From Bradyrhizobium sp. 21 (GTDB taxonomy: Bacteria; Pseudomonadota; Alphaproteobacteria; Rhizobiales; Xanthobacteraceae), in contig NZ_JADPJG010000032.1 in assembly GCF_023073335.1 (NCBI RefSeq), forward strand, positions 372,001 to 436,000: a stretch of 64,000 bases of DNA, written 5' to 3'. The translations under genes and the position numbers were made by a program. Position 1 is the stretch's first letter. Every line of letters begins with the position of its first letter. Below, piece after piece: positions 8,511 through 16,956 of the stretch. The notes beneath the pieces are model-generated. The model did not search any database and had not been told where the DNA came from. It saw nothing but the letters and a program-made list of their open reading frames with translations.

Positions 8511-9620
8511 ATGGAAGCCGGCAAGGTCACGCCTGCGCCGGCACTGGTGCGCTTTTCCGGCATCCAGAAGACCTACGATGGCGAGCAACTCGTGGTGAAG
8601 AACCTCGATCTCGACATCAGGAAGGGCGAGTTCATCACCCTGCTCGGCCCGTCGGGCTCGGGCAAAACGACCACGCTGATGATGCTGGCCGGCTTCGAGG
8701 TTCCGACCCGTGGCGAGATCTACCTCGCGGAACGGCCGATCAAGAACGTGCCGCCACATAAGCGCGACATCGGCATGGTGTTCCAGAACTATGCCTTGTT
8801 TCCGCACTTGACGATCGCGGAGAATATCGCCTTCCCGCTGTCCGTTCGCAACACGAACAAGGCGGAAGCGCAGGAGCGCGTCAAGGCGGCGTTGCGCATG
8901 ATCAAGATGGAAACCCTGGCGCAGCGCCGGCCCGGGCAGCTGTCCGGCGGTCAGCAGCAGCGCGTGGCGCTGGCCCGCGCGCTGGTCTTCAATCCGCAAC
9001 TCGTGCTGATGGACGAGCCCCTGGGCGCGCTGGACAAGCGCCTGCGGGAGCAGATGCAACTGGAGATCAAGCAACTGCACGAAACGATGGGCATCACCGT
9101 CGTCTACGTTACCCACGATCAGAGTGAAGCGCTCACCATGTCGGACCGCATCGCCGTGTTCAACGACGGCATCGTGCAGCAGATCGACAGGCCCGATGCG
9201 CTGTACGAGCACCCGGTCAACAGCTTCGTCGCCAACTTCGTCGGCGAGAACAATGTGCTGGCCGGCACCGTCGAGACGGTTGAAAAGGACTATTGCCGCG
9301 TCGCGCTGGCGACCGGCAGCTCCGTCATGGCCCGTGCGGTCAACGTATCAGGCGCGGGCGCCGGCACGTCGCTTTCGGTGCGGCCCGAGCGGGTCTCCAT
9401 CCTGATGGGCGGCAACTCCGCCGACGGCCCGAACCGACTGCCGGCCACGGTGCAGAACACCATCTATCTCGGCGACCACGCGCTCGCCCTGCTCGATGTC
9501 GCGGGCAACGGCGAGTTCATGGTCAAGCTACAGCCTGGGGCGCATGACAGCCTGAGATCTGGCGAGAGTGTCTTCATCACCTTTCGCCCCGAAGACTGCC
9601 TCGCGCTCGATCCCGTTTGA
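8511..9620 (+). CDS. Spermidine/putrescine-type ABC transporter ATP-binding protein
   Basis: ATPase of a polyamine-type importer (PotA family), 369 residues. Walker A GPSGSGKTT is at residues 46-54, the signature LSGGQQQR near 144, Walker B LVLMDEPLGALD near 165 and the switch His in VYVTHDQSEALT. The C-terminal 130 residues form the regulatory TOBE domain. The start has the GAGGACGAG ribosome-binding region directly upstream. It is the first gene of a four-gene operon with a binding protein and two permeases. Polyamine is the likely substrate, but related PotABCD systems carry other small amines or amino acids. Confidence 0.88.
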   Translation: MEAGKVTPAPALVRFSGIQKTYDGEQLVVKNLDLDIRKGEFITLLGPSGSGKTTTLMMLAGFEVPTRGEIYLAERPIKNVPPHKRDIGMVFQNYALFPHLTIAENIAFPLSVRNTNKAEAQERVKAALRMIKMETLAQRRPGQLSGGQQQRVALARALVFNPQLVLMDEPLGALDKRLREQMQLEIKQLHETMGITVVYVTHDQSEALTMSDRIAVFNDGIVQQIDRPDALYEHPVNSFVANFVGENNVLAGTVETVEKDYCRVALATGSSVMARAVNVSGAGAGTSLSVRPERVSILMGGNSADGPNRLPATVQNTIYLGDHALALLDVAGNGEFMVKLQPGAHDSLRSGESVFITFRPEDCLALDPV

Positions 9621-9687
9621 TCCAATTGGCAAGTGGACCGGTACCGCTCAACCTCGACGCAACTCACACGAAGAAGGAACAACGACC

Positions 9688-10737
9688 ATGCTGAAGCGCA
9701 AGATTGCTCTGGGTTTCGCCGCGGCGTTCAGCGCCAGCGCTGCGCTGGCCACGGCCGCGCAGGCGCGTGACCTCACAATCGTGTCATGGGGCGGCGCATA
9801 TCAGGATGCCCAGAAGAAGGTCTATTTCGAGCCGTTCAAGAAGGCGGCCAGCGTTCCGATGAACGACGAATCCTGGGACGGAGGCGTCGGCGTGTTGCGC
9901 GCCAAGGTGCAGGGTGGTGCTGCCACCTGGGACGTCGTCCAGGTCGAGAGCGACGAACTGGCGGTCGGCTGCGAGGAAGGCCTGTTCGAGAAGATGGACT
10001 ATTCCAAAATCGGAGGTGAGGCCGCCTATATCCCGCCCTCGGTCAATCCCTGCGGCGTCGGCGCCATCCTCTACGATTTCGTTCTCGGCTACGACAAGGA
10101 CAAGCTGAAGGACGCCCCCAAAGGCTGGGCCGATTTCTTCGACACCAGGAAGATTCCGGGCAAGCGCGGCCTGCGTCAGGGCCCGAAGACCACGCTGGAA
10201 ATCGCACTGATGGCCGACGGCGTCGCACCGAAGGACGTCTACAAGGTGCTGGCGACCGACGAGGGCATCGAGCGCGCATTCAAGAAGCTCGACACCATCA
10301 AAGGCGACATCGTTTGGTGGAAGGCCGGCGCCCAGCCGCCGCAATTGCTCGCCTCCGGCGAGGTGGCGATGACCTCGGTCTACAATGGCCGCATCGACAC
10401 CGCGAACAAGAATGACAAGAAGAACTTTGGCATGGTGTGGGACGGGGCGCTCTTCACCATCGACAGCTGGGTCATCCTGAAGGGCAGCCCGAACAAGGAC
10501 GCGGCCTACAAGTTCCTGGACTTCGCAGGCAAGCCGGAGAACCAGTCCAAGCTGTCGGAGAACATTGCCTACGGCACTTCGAACAAGGAGGCAGCCGCTC
10601 TGCTCGCGCCCGCCGTCCTGAAGGACCTGCCGACAGCACCTGATAACATCAAGAACGCGGTCGAGATCAACGTGGCTTTCTGGCTCGAGAACATCGACCG
10701 CCTGACCGAGCGCTTCAACAAATGGGCCGCGAAATAG
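9688..10737 (+). CDS. Periplasmic binding protein of the polyamine-type ABC transporter
   Basis: PotD-like extracellular solute-binding protein of 349 residues. It has a signal peptide of about 26 residues ending at TAAQARD, then the family opening LTIVSWGGAYQDAQKKVYFEPF. Later segments VNPCGVGAILYDFVLGYD and ENIAYGTSNKEAAALL fit the family. GAAGGAA lies 11 bases before the ATG at 9688; longer reading frames run into the ATPase gene. It follows the ATPase gene by 67 bp and is separated from the first permease by a repeat pair. Confidence 0.85.
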   Translation: MLKRKIALGFAAAFSASAALATAAQARDLTIVSWGGAYQDAQKKVYFEPFKKAASVPMNDESWDGGVGVLRAKVQGGAATWDVVQVESDELAVGCEEGLFEKMDYSKIGGEAAYIPPSVNPCGVGAILYDFVLGYDKDKLKDAPKGWADFFDTRKIPGKRGLRQGPKTTLEIALMADGVAPKDVYKVLATDEGIERAFKKLDTIKGDIVWWKAGAQPPQLLASGEVAMTSVYNGRIDTANKNDKKNFGMVWDGALFTIDSWVILKGSPNKDAAYKFLDFAGKPENQSKLSENIAYGTSNKEAAALLAPAVLKDLPTAPDNIKNAVEINVAFWLENIDRLTERFNKWAAK

Positions 10738-10790
10738 CGCGCGACAGCAGCAGCGTGCGGCGTGCATTGAGAGCATTTTCGTTGCGGCCA

Positions 10791-10921
10791 TCCTTCGAGA
10801 CGCCCGCCTTAGGCGGGCTCTTCAGGATGAGGACTGAGTGTGCGGCCGCGATCTCACAAGGACCAATGGCGATGAGCCTCATCCTGACGAGACCGCGAAG
10901 CGGTCGTCTCGAAGGACGAGG
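10791..10921. repeat. Family A palindromic repeat pair inside the polyamine ABC operon (A5, A6)
   Basis: A5 (10791-10832) and A6 (10877-10921) are inverted relative to each other. Central stems are GCCCGCC/GGCGGGC and GACCGC/GCGGTC. They sit in the 217-bp gap between the binding protein and permease genes, which would otherwise be a normal operon junction. Confidence 0.9.
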
Positions 10922-10954
10922 CGCTTGCTCAGGTCACTCCAAAAGGCTCAATCG

Positions 10955-12217
10955 ATGACGGCCGCGCTCCTGACCAACGCCGCTACCCGGACCGAGTTGC
11001 CGCTCAAGCGCCGCCTGAAGCGGGCGGAGCGCGCGCGCCAGTTCAAGGCGTTGGCACTGGTTGTGCCGCTTCTGCTGTTTCTGCTCTTCACGTTCGCAGG
11101 CCCGATCGCCGGCATGCTGTGGCGTGCGGTCGATGACCGGGAGGTGCGTCAGGTCCTGCCGCAAACGGTCGCCGCTCTCGCCAGCTGGGACGGCAAGGAT
11201 CTGCCGGACGAAAAGGCCTACGCGGCGCTGGCCAGCGACATCCTGGCGGCGCGCGCCTCCGCCACCATCGCTATCGCGGCCAAGCGGCTCAACTACGCAA
11301 CCAACGGCTTTCGCACGATCCTGACCAGCACGGCACGCAATCTGAAGGCGGAGCCGGAGCCCGGCACGGCCAGAGAGACGCTGGTCAAGATCAACCCGGC
11401 CTGGCGCGAACGCACCACCTGGACCACGATCAAGGACGCCAGTGGCCCGGTGACCGGCTTCTATCTTCTGGCGGCCCTCGACCTGACGCGGAACGTGGAT
11501 GGCGCGATCGTCGCGGCACCACCGGATCAGGCCATCTACCGCGATATCTTCGTCCGCACCTTCCTCATCAGCCTGGGTGTCACGGCGCTCTGCCTGATCC
11601 TCGGCTTCCCGGTCGCCTATTTGCTGGCGTCGCTGCCGCCGGGCCGGTCGAATCTGCTGATGATCTTCGTCCTGTTGCCGTTCTGGACGTCGCTACTGGT
11701 CCGCACCTGCGCCTGGATCGTCTTGCTGCAGAGCCAAGGCGTCGTGAACGACAGCCTGCACTGGCTTGGCATCATCGACCAGCCGCTGCGCCTGATCTAC
11801 AACCGCTTCGGTGTCTGCGTGGCAATGACCCACGTTCTCCTGCCGTTCATGATCCTGCCGCTGTACAGCAGCATGAAGGCGATCTCGCCTGCTTACATGC
11901 GCGCCGCCGCCTCGCTAGGTGCGCCACCGGTCACGGCCTTCCTGCGGATCTACCTGCCTCAAACCCTGCCGGGCATTGGCGCGGGAAGCCTGCTCGTGTT
12001 CATCCTGGCGCTCGGCTACTACATCACACCGGCACTGGTCGGGGGCGCCGCCGACCAGATGATGAGCTATTTCATCGCGCTGTACACGACCGAGACCGCC
12101 AACTGGGGCCTTGCTTCGGCGTTGGGTGCGGTGCTGCTGCTCGCCACCATTCTGCTGGCCCTCGTCTACGGCAAGCTGGTGCAAGGCCAGCAGGTCACGG
12201 GAGGGATGAAGAATTGA
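10955..12217 (+). CDS. Polyamine-type ABC permease 1 (PotB-like) with large N-terminal periplasmic insert
   Basis: Inner-membrane permease of 420 residues, longer than the usual 280-300 of PotB. The first membrane helix (ALALVVPLLLFLLFTFAGPIAG) is followed by about 130 hydrophilic residues before the second (FLISLGVTALCLILGFPVAYLL). The remaining helices carry the cytoplasmic coupling segment YMRAAASLGAPPVTAFLRIYLP. The ATG at 10955 lies just after the repeat pair; the in-frame codons upstream of it are repeat-derived. The long first periplasmic loop occurs in a known PotB subgroup and is not a frameshift product. Confidence 0.83.
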   Translation: MTAALLTNAATRTELPLKRRLKRAERARQFKALALVVPLLLFLLFTFAGPIAGMLWRAVDDREVRQVLPQTVAALASWDGKDLPDEKAYAALASDILAARASATIAIAAKRLNYATNGFRTILTSTARNLKAEPEPGTARETLVKINPAWRERTTWTTIKDASGPVTGFYLLAALDLTRNVDGAIVAAPPDQAIYRDIFVRTFLISLGVTALCLILGFPVAYLLASLPPGRSNLLMIFVLLPFWTSLLVRTCAWIVLLQSQGVVNDSLHWLGIIDQPLRLIYNRFGVCVAMTHVLLPFMILPLYSSMKAISPAYMRAAASLGAPPVTAFLRIYLPQTLPGIGAGSLLVFILALGYYITPALVGGAADQMMSYFIALYTTETANWGLASALGAVLLLATILLALVYGKLVQGQQVTGGMKN

Positions 12218-13041
12218 GCAACAATTCCTCACTCCGCACGCCCAGCCAGCGCATCGCGTGGACTGCGACCATCGTTGTCTCCACGCTGGTGTTCATCTTC
12301 CTGATCGCGCCGATCCTGGCGATCATGCCGCTGTCGTTCAGCTCGGGGTCCTATCTGACCTATCCGCTGCCGGGCCTCTCCTTGCGCTGGTATGACGACT
12401 TCATCAATTCGTCGCGCTGGATGAATTCGCTGAAGAACAGCATGATCATCGGCGTCGCCTCGACCCTGCTGTCGATGGTGCTCGGCACGCTGGCCGCGCT
12501 GGGGCTGGCGCAGTGGAAAAGCAGGTTCAAGCCGCTCGTGCTGGCTTTCGTGCTGTCGCCGGTCGTCGTGCCCGGTGTCATCACCGCGGTCGGTCTGTAT
12601 TTCTTCTTTGCGCCGATCGGACTGACCGGCAGTTATCTCGGCTTGATCCTGGCCCACACCGCGCTCGCGACGCCCTTTGTCGTCATCACGGTCGGCGCGA
12701 CGCTGCAGAGCTTCGACACCAATCTGGCGCGCGCCGCCGCCTCGCTCGGCGCCTCGCCGCTTTACGCCTTCCGCCGCGTGATCCTGCCGTTGATCCTGCC
12801 CGGCCTCGCGTCGGGCGCGCTGTTCGCCTTCGCGACCAGCTTCGATGAGGTGGTGATCGTGCTGTTCATGGCAGGGCCGGAACAACGCACACTGCCGCGC
12901 GAAATGTTCAGCGGCATCCGCGAGAACATCAGCCCGACCATCACGGCCGCGGCAGTGGTTCTGACGACGGTATCGGTCATCCTCCTCGCCACACTGGAAG
13001 GCCTGCGCCGGCGCAACGAGCGGCTCAAAGGCAGCAGCTGA
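12214..13041 (+). CDS. Polyamine-type ABC permease 2 (PotC-like)
   Basis: Inner-membrane permease of 275 residues with six predicted helices and the coupling motif AAASLGASPLYAFRRVILP. The start is a TTG overlapping the stop of permease 1 (TTGA), with GGGAGGG upstream, so the two are translationally coupled. There is no better ATG before the first membrane helix. It is the last gene of the operon. Confidence 0.85.
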   Translation: MSNNSSLRTPSQRIAWTATIVVSTLVFIFLIAPILAIMPLSFSSGSYLTYPLPGLSLRWYDDFINSSRWMNSLKNSMIIGVASTLLSMVLGTLAALGLAQWKSRFKPLVLAFVLSPVVVPGVITAVGLYFFFAPIGLTGSYLGLILAHTALATPFVVITVGATLQSFDTNLARAAASLGASPLYAFRRVILPLILPGLASGALFAFATSFDEVVIVLFMAGPEQRTLPREMFSGIRENISPTITAAAVVLTTVSVILLATLEGLRRRNERLKGSS

Positions 13042-13213
13042 TCGACGCTGGACTTCTCCCTCTCCCCGCTCGCGGGTCGGGGCGAAGGAAACACCGTCCG
13101 CCCCTTCATATTTTGCATTCCGCTACAGCGCGAATCGCTTAGCTGCCGCGACTGATTGTCGCTAGAACCTCTATGCAACAACGCCCAAACAACGACACAC
13201 AGGGAGAAACAAC

Positions 13214-14428
13214 ATGCAAAAACTCATCGCCGCGGTCGCGGCCGGTCTCGCTCTCGCCGCCACGTCAGGCGCCGCGCAGGCGCAGATTTCCGACGAAATC
13301 GTCAAGATCGGCGTGCTCACGGACATGTCGAGCCTCTATGCGGACGCGACCGGCAAGGGTTCGCTCGCCGCCGTCGAGATGGCGGTCGCCGATTACGGCG
13401 GCAAGGTCGCCGGCAAGCCTGTCGCAGTCGTCGCCGCCGATCACCAGAACAAGCCCGACGTCGGCGTCAACATCGCCCGCAACTGGTACGACAACGACAA
13501 GGTCGACGCGATCTTCGACGTGCCGACCTCCTCGGTGGCGCTGCCGATCTCGGCGCTGACGCGCGAGAAGAACAAGATCCACATCAATTCCGGCGGCGGC
13601 TCCTCCGATATCACCGGCACCGCCTGCTCGCCCAACACAGTGCACTGGACCTACGACACCTATGCGCTGTCGAACGTCGCAGGCCGAGCGATGGTGAAGC
13701 GCGGCGAGGACACCTGGTTCTTCGTCACCGCCGACTACGCTTTCGGCATGGCGCTGCAGCGCGACGCCGCCAACGTGGTCAAGGAAAGCGGCGGCAAGGT
13801 GCTCGGCGAAGTCCGGCATCCGCTCAACTCGTCGGATTTTTCCTCCTTCCTGCTCCAGGCCCAGGCCTCCAAGGCCAAGGTGGTCGCGCTCGCCAACGCC
13901 GGCGGCGACACCACCAACGCGCTGAAGCAGGCGGCCGAGTTCGGGCTCACGGAAGGCGGCCAGAAGATGATCGCCCTGCTCATGGAGATCACCGACGTTC
14001 ATTCGCTCGGCGTCAAGTCGACCCAGGGCCTGATCATCACTGACGCGTTTTACTGGGACACCAACGAGGAGACGCGCGCCTTCTCGAAGCGCTTCAACGA
14101 AAAGGTCGGGCACATGCCGACCATGATCCAGGCCGGGCTCTATTCGGCGACAATGCACTATCTGAAGGCGATCGAGGCCATCAAGACCGACGAGGCGCCG
14201 AAGGTGATGGAGCAGATGCGCAAGACGCCGGTCAACGACTTCTTCGCCAAGAACGGCAAGATCCGCATCGACGGCCGCATGGTCCACGACATGTATCTGT
14301 TCGAGGTCAAGAAGCCCGAGGAATCCAAAGGCGAGTGGGACCTCTACAAGCTGATCGCCACCGTGCCCGGAGACGAGGCCTTCCGCCCGCTCGACAAGGG
14401 CGGCTGCCCGCTGGTGAAGGGAAACTAG
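13214..14428 (+). CDS. LivK-like ABC substrate-binding protein
   Basis: Periplasmic binding protein of the branched-chain amino acid/amide type (type 1 fold), 404 residues. It has a signal peptide ending at AAQAQI near residue 24, then VKIGVLTDMSSLYADATGKG as in the family. An AGGGAGA ribosome-binding site lies 8 bases upstream of the ATG. No permease or ATPase of this class is adjacent, so it is an orphan component. The ligand cannot be inferred. Its transcript probably ends at the terminator at 14604. Confidence 0.85.
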   Translation: MQKLIAAVAAGLALAATSGAAQAQISDEIVKIGVLTDMSSLYADATGKGSLAAVEMAVADYGGKVAGKPVAVVAADHQNKPDVGVNIARNWYDNDKVDAIFDVPTSSVALPISALTREKNKIHINSGGGSSDITGTACSPNTVHWTYDTYALSNVAGRAMVKRGEDTWFFVTADYAFGMALQRDAANVVKESGGKVLGEVRHPLNSSDFSSFLLQAQASKAKVVALANAGGDTTNALKQAAEFGLTEGGQKMIALLMEITDVHSLGVKSTQGLIITDAFYWDTNEETRAFSKRFNEKVGHMPTMIQAGLYSATMHYLKAIEAIKTDEAPKVMEQMRKTPVNDFFAKNGKIRIDGRMVHDMYLFEVKKPEESKGEWDLYKLIATVPGDEAFRPLDKGGCPLVKGN

Positions 14429-14455
14429 CCGACCCCTGACCGGCTGGCGCCAATT

Positions 14456-14571
14456 CCTCATCCTGAGGAGCGCGTCTTCGCGCGTCTCGAAGGATGAAGG
14501 CCCGGCCCAGAACTTCCACTTGGGCCTCGCCCTTCGAGACGCGCGCGAAGAGCGCGCTCCTCAGGGTGAGG
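14456..14571. repeat. Family A palindromic repeat pair (A7, A8)
   Basis: A7 (14456-14500) and A8 (14530-14571), inverted. Central stems are the GCGCG type, different from those at 2.9 and 10.8 kb but still self-complementary. Confidence 0.9.
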
Positions 14572-14603
14572 GGGCATCATCTCACAATGACGAAAGACAC
14601 GAC

Positions 14604-14638
14604 AGCGCGCCCGGTGAAAACCGGGCGCGCTTCGTTTT
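14604..14638 (+). terminator. Intrinsic terminator
   Basis: An 11-bp perfect stem AGCGCGCCCGG/CCGGGCGCGCT with the loop TGAAAA, followed by TCGTTTT. It is downstream of the LivK-like gene and the A7/A8 repeats. Confidence 0.8.
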
Positions 14639-14655
14639 AGGCGCTTAGAGCCGAA

Positions 14656-15195
14656 TTACTCCGAGTACTTGAACTCGGGCATGTTCTTCAGCTCGTCCTT
14701 GCTCGCATTGAACACGGCGTGGTCCGGATACCACTTCGACGAAGACGTGGCGGTCGTATTGGTGGTCGCGGGCCTGGTGGTGTCGGTGCCGGTCGCAGCG
14801 CCCGTCGTCGTGGTCGCGGCGGGCTTGGCGCCCGGGTTGGTGCCGGTGCCGGTGTAGGCCACGGCCTCGTTGACGAACTTCAGCTTGTCAAAGGGCACGG
14901 CAACCAGATGCTCGCCCAGGCCGAGAAAGCCGCCGACGCCGATCACGGCGATCTTGATGTTGCCGCTCTTGTCCGTCAGCAGGTCGTTGATCGAGCCGAT
15001 GTTCTCGTTGGCGTCATTATAGACCTTGATGCCGTCCATCTTGGACGTGCGCCATTGGCCCGAGGCGCTCGTGGTCGTCGTCGTGGCGGCCGCGGCCGGC
15101 GCCTTGTCGGTGGTGGCGGTCGGCGATTGCGCAAACGCAACTGTGGCAAGAAGCGCGGTGCCGGCAAGGCCGGCGGCGATCGATTTCATCAACAT
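14656..15195 (-). CDS. Secreted PRC-barrel domain protein
   Basis: Protein of 179 residues. It has a signal peptide MLMKSIAAGLAGTALLATVAFAQ, a Thr/Ala-rich linker, then a PRC-barrel from GQWRTSKMDGIKVYNDANEN through GSINDLLTDKSGNIKIAVIG and GEHLVAVPFDKLKF. A second Thr-rich stretch precedes the C-terminus DELKNMPEFKYSE. The start at 15195 has AAGGAGAGG at good spacing. PRC-barrel secreted proteins of this kind are common in rhizobia and often stress-associated; no enzyme activity is expected. Confidence 0.85.
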   Translation of the reverse strand: MLMKSIAAGLAGTALLATVAFAQSPTATTDKAPAAAATTTTTSASGQWRTSKMDGIKVYNDANENIGSINDLLTDKSGNIKIAVIGVGGFLGLGEHLVAVPFDKLKFVNEAVAYTGTGTNPGAKPAATTTTGAATGTDTTRPATTNTTATSSSKWYPDHAVFNASKDELKNMPEFKYSE

Positions 15196-15325
15196 GTTGT
15201 CCTCTCCTTCGGCAGAAAAACTTGTCCGGAGAAAACAGCGCTGATCACTCACAGTTCCGGGCATGCTGCAATTTCGTCGCGCGGGGCGAGCCCGGAATCC
15301 CGCTGCGATGGTTCCTAAGTCACCC

Positions 15326-15352
15326 AGGAACGTTTTGCAGCGCAGCGTTCCT
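15326..15352. promoter_or_regulatory. Inverted repeat upstream of the PRC-barrel gene
   Basis: AGGAACG and CGTTCCT, 13 bases apart, form a dyad about 130 bp upstream of the PRC-barrel start. A third half-site GTTCCT lies at 15311-15316. GGAAC/CGTT resembles the general-stress EcfG promoter, but the 14-base gap is shorter than the usual 16-17, so a repressor or activator site is as likely. Confidence 0.35.
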
Positions 15353-15436
15353 CGCCGACGCTCAGGCGCCGTGGGTCACGCGCCGTGGGTGAAGCATGAT
15401 CGCGGCGCGGAACGCGCCGACCTGGCGTCGCTCGGG

Positions 15437-16006
15437 TCAGCTCTTGTAGTCGATCAGAAGTGCGGAGAGGTCCGAGCTGCTGGATGAGCTGCCGCTGGCG
15501 CCATAGGACGACGCCGACGATTGCGACTGCTGCAGCGCCTCGAGGAACTGCTTGAGGATATCGGCCGTGGTGGAGGTGGTCGACGTGTTGCTGATCGGGT
15601 CCGTCGACGACGAATCCGAAGAGCTGTCATCCGGCGGCGGACCGGGCGGGGGCCCGCCCGTACCGCCGGGACCACCGGCACCGCCGGGGCCATTGGCGAA
15701 GGCGGACTGGAATACGTTCTTCAGCTCGTCGGCCTGGTCCGAGGTCAGCGTTCCGTTCGACGCCTCGTTCGAGATGAGGTCGTCGATCTTCGACTTGATG
15801 TCGTCCTTGGAGGGACGCGCGCCGCTCGACTGGTCGCTGGATCGGCTCTGCTGCAGCGCTTTGTCGATGTCGGTCAGCGCCGTCGAAAGCGCCGACTGGT
15901 CCGACGACGAGACCGTGCCGGCGGAAACTTCCGATTGCAATTGTTGCTGCAGCCGCTGCAACGGCGACTGGTGGTTACCGGCGGAGGCCGCCGAAATCGA
16001 GGTCAT
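15437..16006 (-). CDS. Ser/Gln-rich protein of unknown function
   Basis: Protein of 189 residues, not recognised. It begins MTSISAASAGNHQSPLQRLQ. It has two helical stretches (QSALSTALTDIDKALQQ near 40-56 and SDQADELKNVFQSAFANG near 95-112), a Gly/Pro linker (GPGGAGGPGGTGGPPPGPPP) and a Ser-rich tail ending DLSALLIDYKS. There is no signal peptide or membrane segment. It is divergent from the response regulator gene at 16200. The composition suggests an exported or surface-filamentous accessory protein, but this is a guess. Confidence 0.7.
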   Translation of the reverse strand: MTSISAASAGNHQSPLQRLQQQLQSEVSAGTVSSSDQSALSTALTDIDKALQQSRSSDQSSGARPSKDDIKSKIDDLISNEASNGTLTSDQADELKNVFQSAFANGPGGAGGPGGTGGPPPGPPPDDSSSDSSSTDPISNTSTTSTTADILKQFLEALQQSQSSASSYGASGSSSSSSDLSALLIDYKS

Positions 16007-16199
16007 GATGGCTCCGTGGATTTTGCGAGGTTTCTTTGCGGGGTTTCTTGCGTGACCACGCCACGGTATGGTTAACCGCCTTAACGAGAGCTTGCCGCTC
16101 CACTGCCCGGGAATGTCCCGGTGTTGCGACAGGAGCCATGGAAATAATCTGAAACAAAAATCTTCGCCTTTTGGCCCGAATCTTGGACAAACAAAGCGC

Positions 16200-16955
16200 A
16201 TGGCCATTCCCAATCCCAACATCCTGGTCGTCGAAGACGACCGCGAGACCCGGACGTTGATTGCGAAATATTTGCGCAACAACGCCTGCAACGTCACCGC
16301 CGTGAGCGACGGCCGCGAGATGTCGCGCGCCATGGCCGATCACCGCATCGACCTCATCATCCTCGACGTCATGCTGCCCGGCGAGGACGGCCTCAGCCTG
16401 TGCCGCAAGGTGCGCGCGGAGGCGCAGACGCCGATCATCATGCTGACCGCACGCGGCGAGGACATCGACCGCATCGTCGGCCTCGAGATGGGCGCGGATG
16501 ATTATCTGCCGAAACCGTTCAACCCGCGCGAGCTGCTCGCCCGCATCAACGCGGTGCTGCGCCGCCAGGCGTCCGCACAAGCGGCGAGCTCGATCGAAGG
16601 CGCGAGCACGCTCGCCTTCGAAGGCTGGCGCATCGATCTGCGCCTGCGCGAGCTGCGCAATCCCGAAGGCGCGCGCGTCGCGGTGACCAGCGCCGAGTTC
16701 GATCTGCTCAGAACCTTCTGCGAGCGGCCCGGCCGCGTGCTGTCGCGCGACAGCCTGCTCGACCTCACGCAGGGGCGCAGCACCGGCTCGTTCGAGCGCT
16801 CGATCGACGTGCTGGTCAGCCGCATCCGCCGCAAGATCGAGCCCAATCCGGCCGACCCGACCATGATCAAGACGGTGCGCTCCGGCGGCTATCTGTTCAC
16901 ACCAAGAACTGAAGCGCTAAGAACGGAAGCGGTCGCGGCAGCCTTGAGCATCTGA
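16200..16955 (+). CDS. OmpR-family response regulator
   Basis: DNA-binding response regulator of 251 residues. The receiver domain has the acidic pair VVEDD at residues 10-14, the phospho-acceptor D56 in LIILDVMLPGEDG, Thr in MLTARGED and Lys in PKPFNPRELL. The C-terminal winged helix ends with RSLDVLVSRIRRKI-like and VRSGGYLF segments. The start is the ATG at 16200; the frame is open upstream but has no domain there. It is followed after one base by a sensor kinase gene, forming a two-component pair. Confidence 0.9.
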   Translation: MAIPNPNILVVEDDRETRTLIAKYLRNNACNVTAVSDGREMSRAMADHRIDLIILDVMLPGEDGLSLCRKVRAEAQTPIIMLTARGEDIDRIVGLEMGADDYLPKPFNPRELLARINAVLRRQASAQAASSIEGASTLAFEGWRIDLRLRELRNPEGARVAVTSAEFDLLRTFCERPGRVLSRDSLLDLTQGRSTGSFERSIDVLVSRIRRKIEPNPADPTMIKTVRSGGYLFTPRTEALRTEAVAAALSI

Positions 16956-16956
16956 C

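Noticed and set aside
10738..10954. A small gene between the binding protein and permease
   Set aside because: All open frames are made of repeat A5/A6 sequence.
15326..15352. GGAAC/CGTT pair as a standard EcfG general-stress promoter
   Set aside because: The spacing is 14 bases, shorter than the usual 16-17; kept only as an inverted repeat of unknown function.
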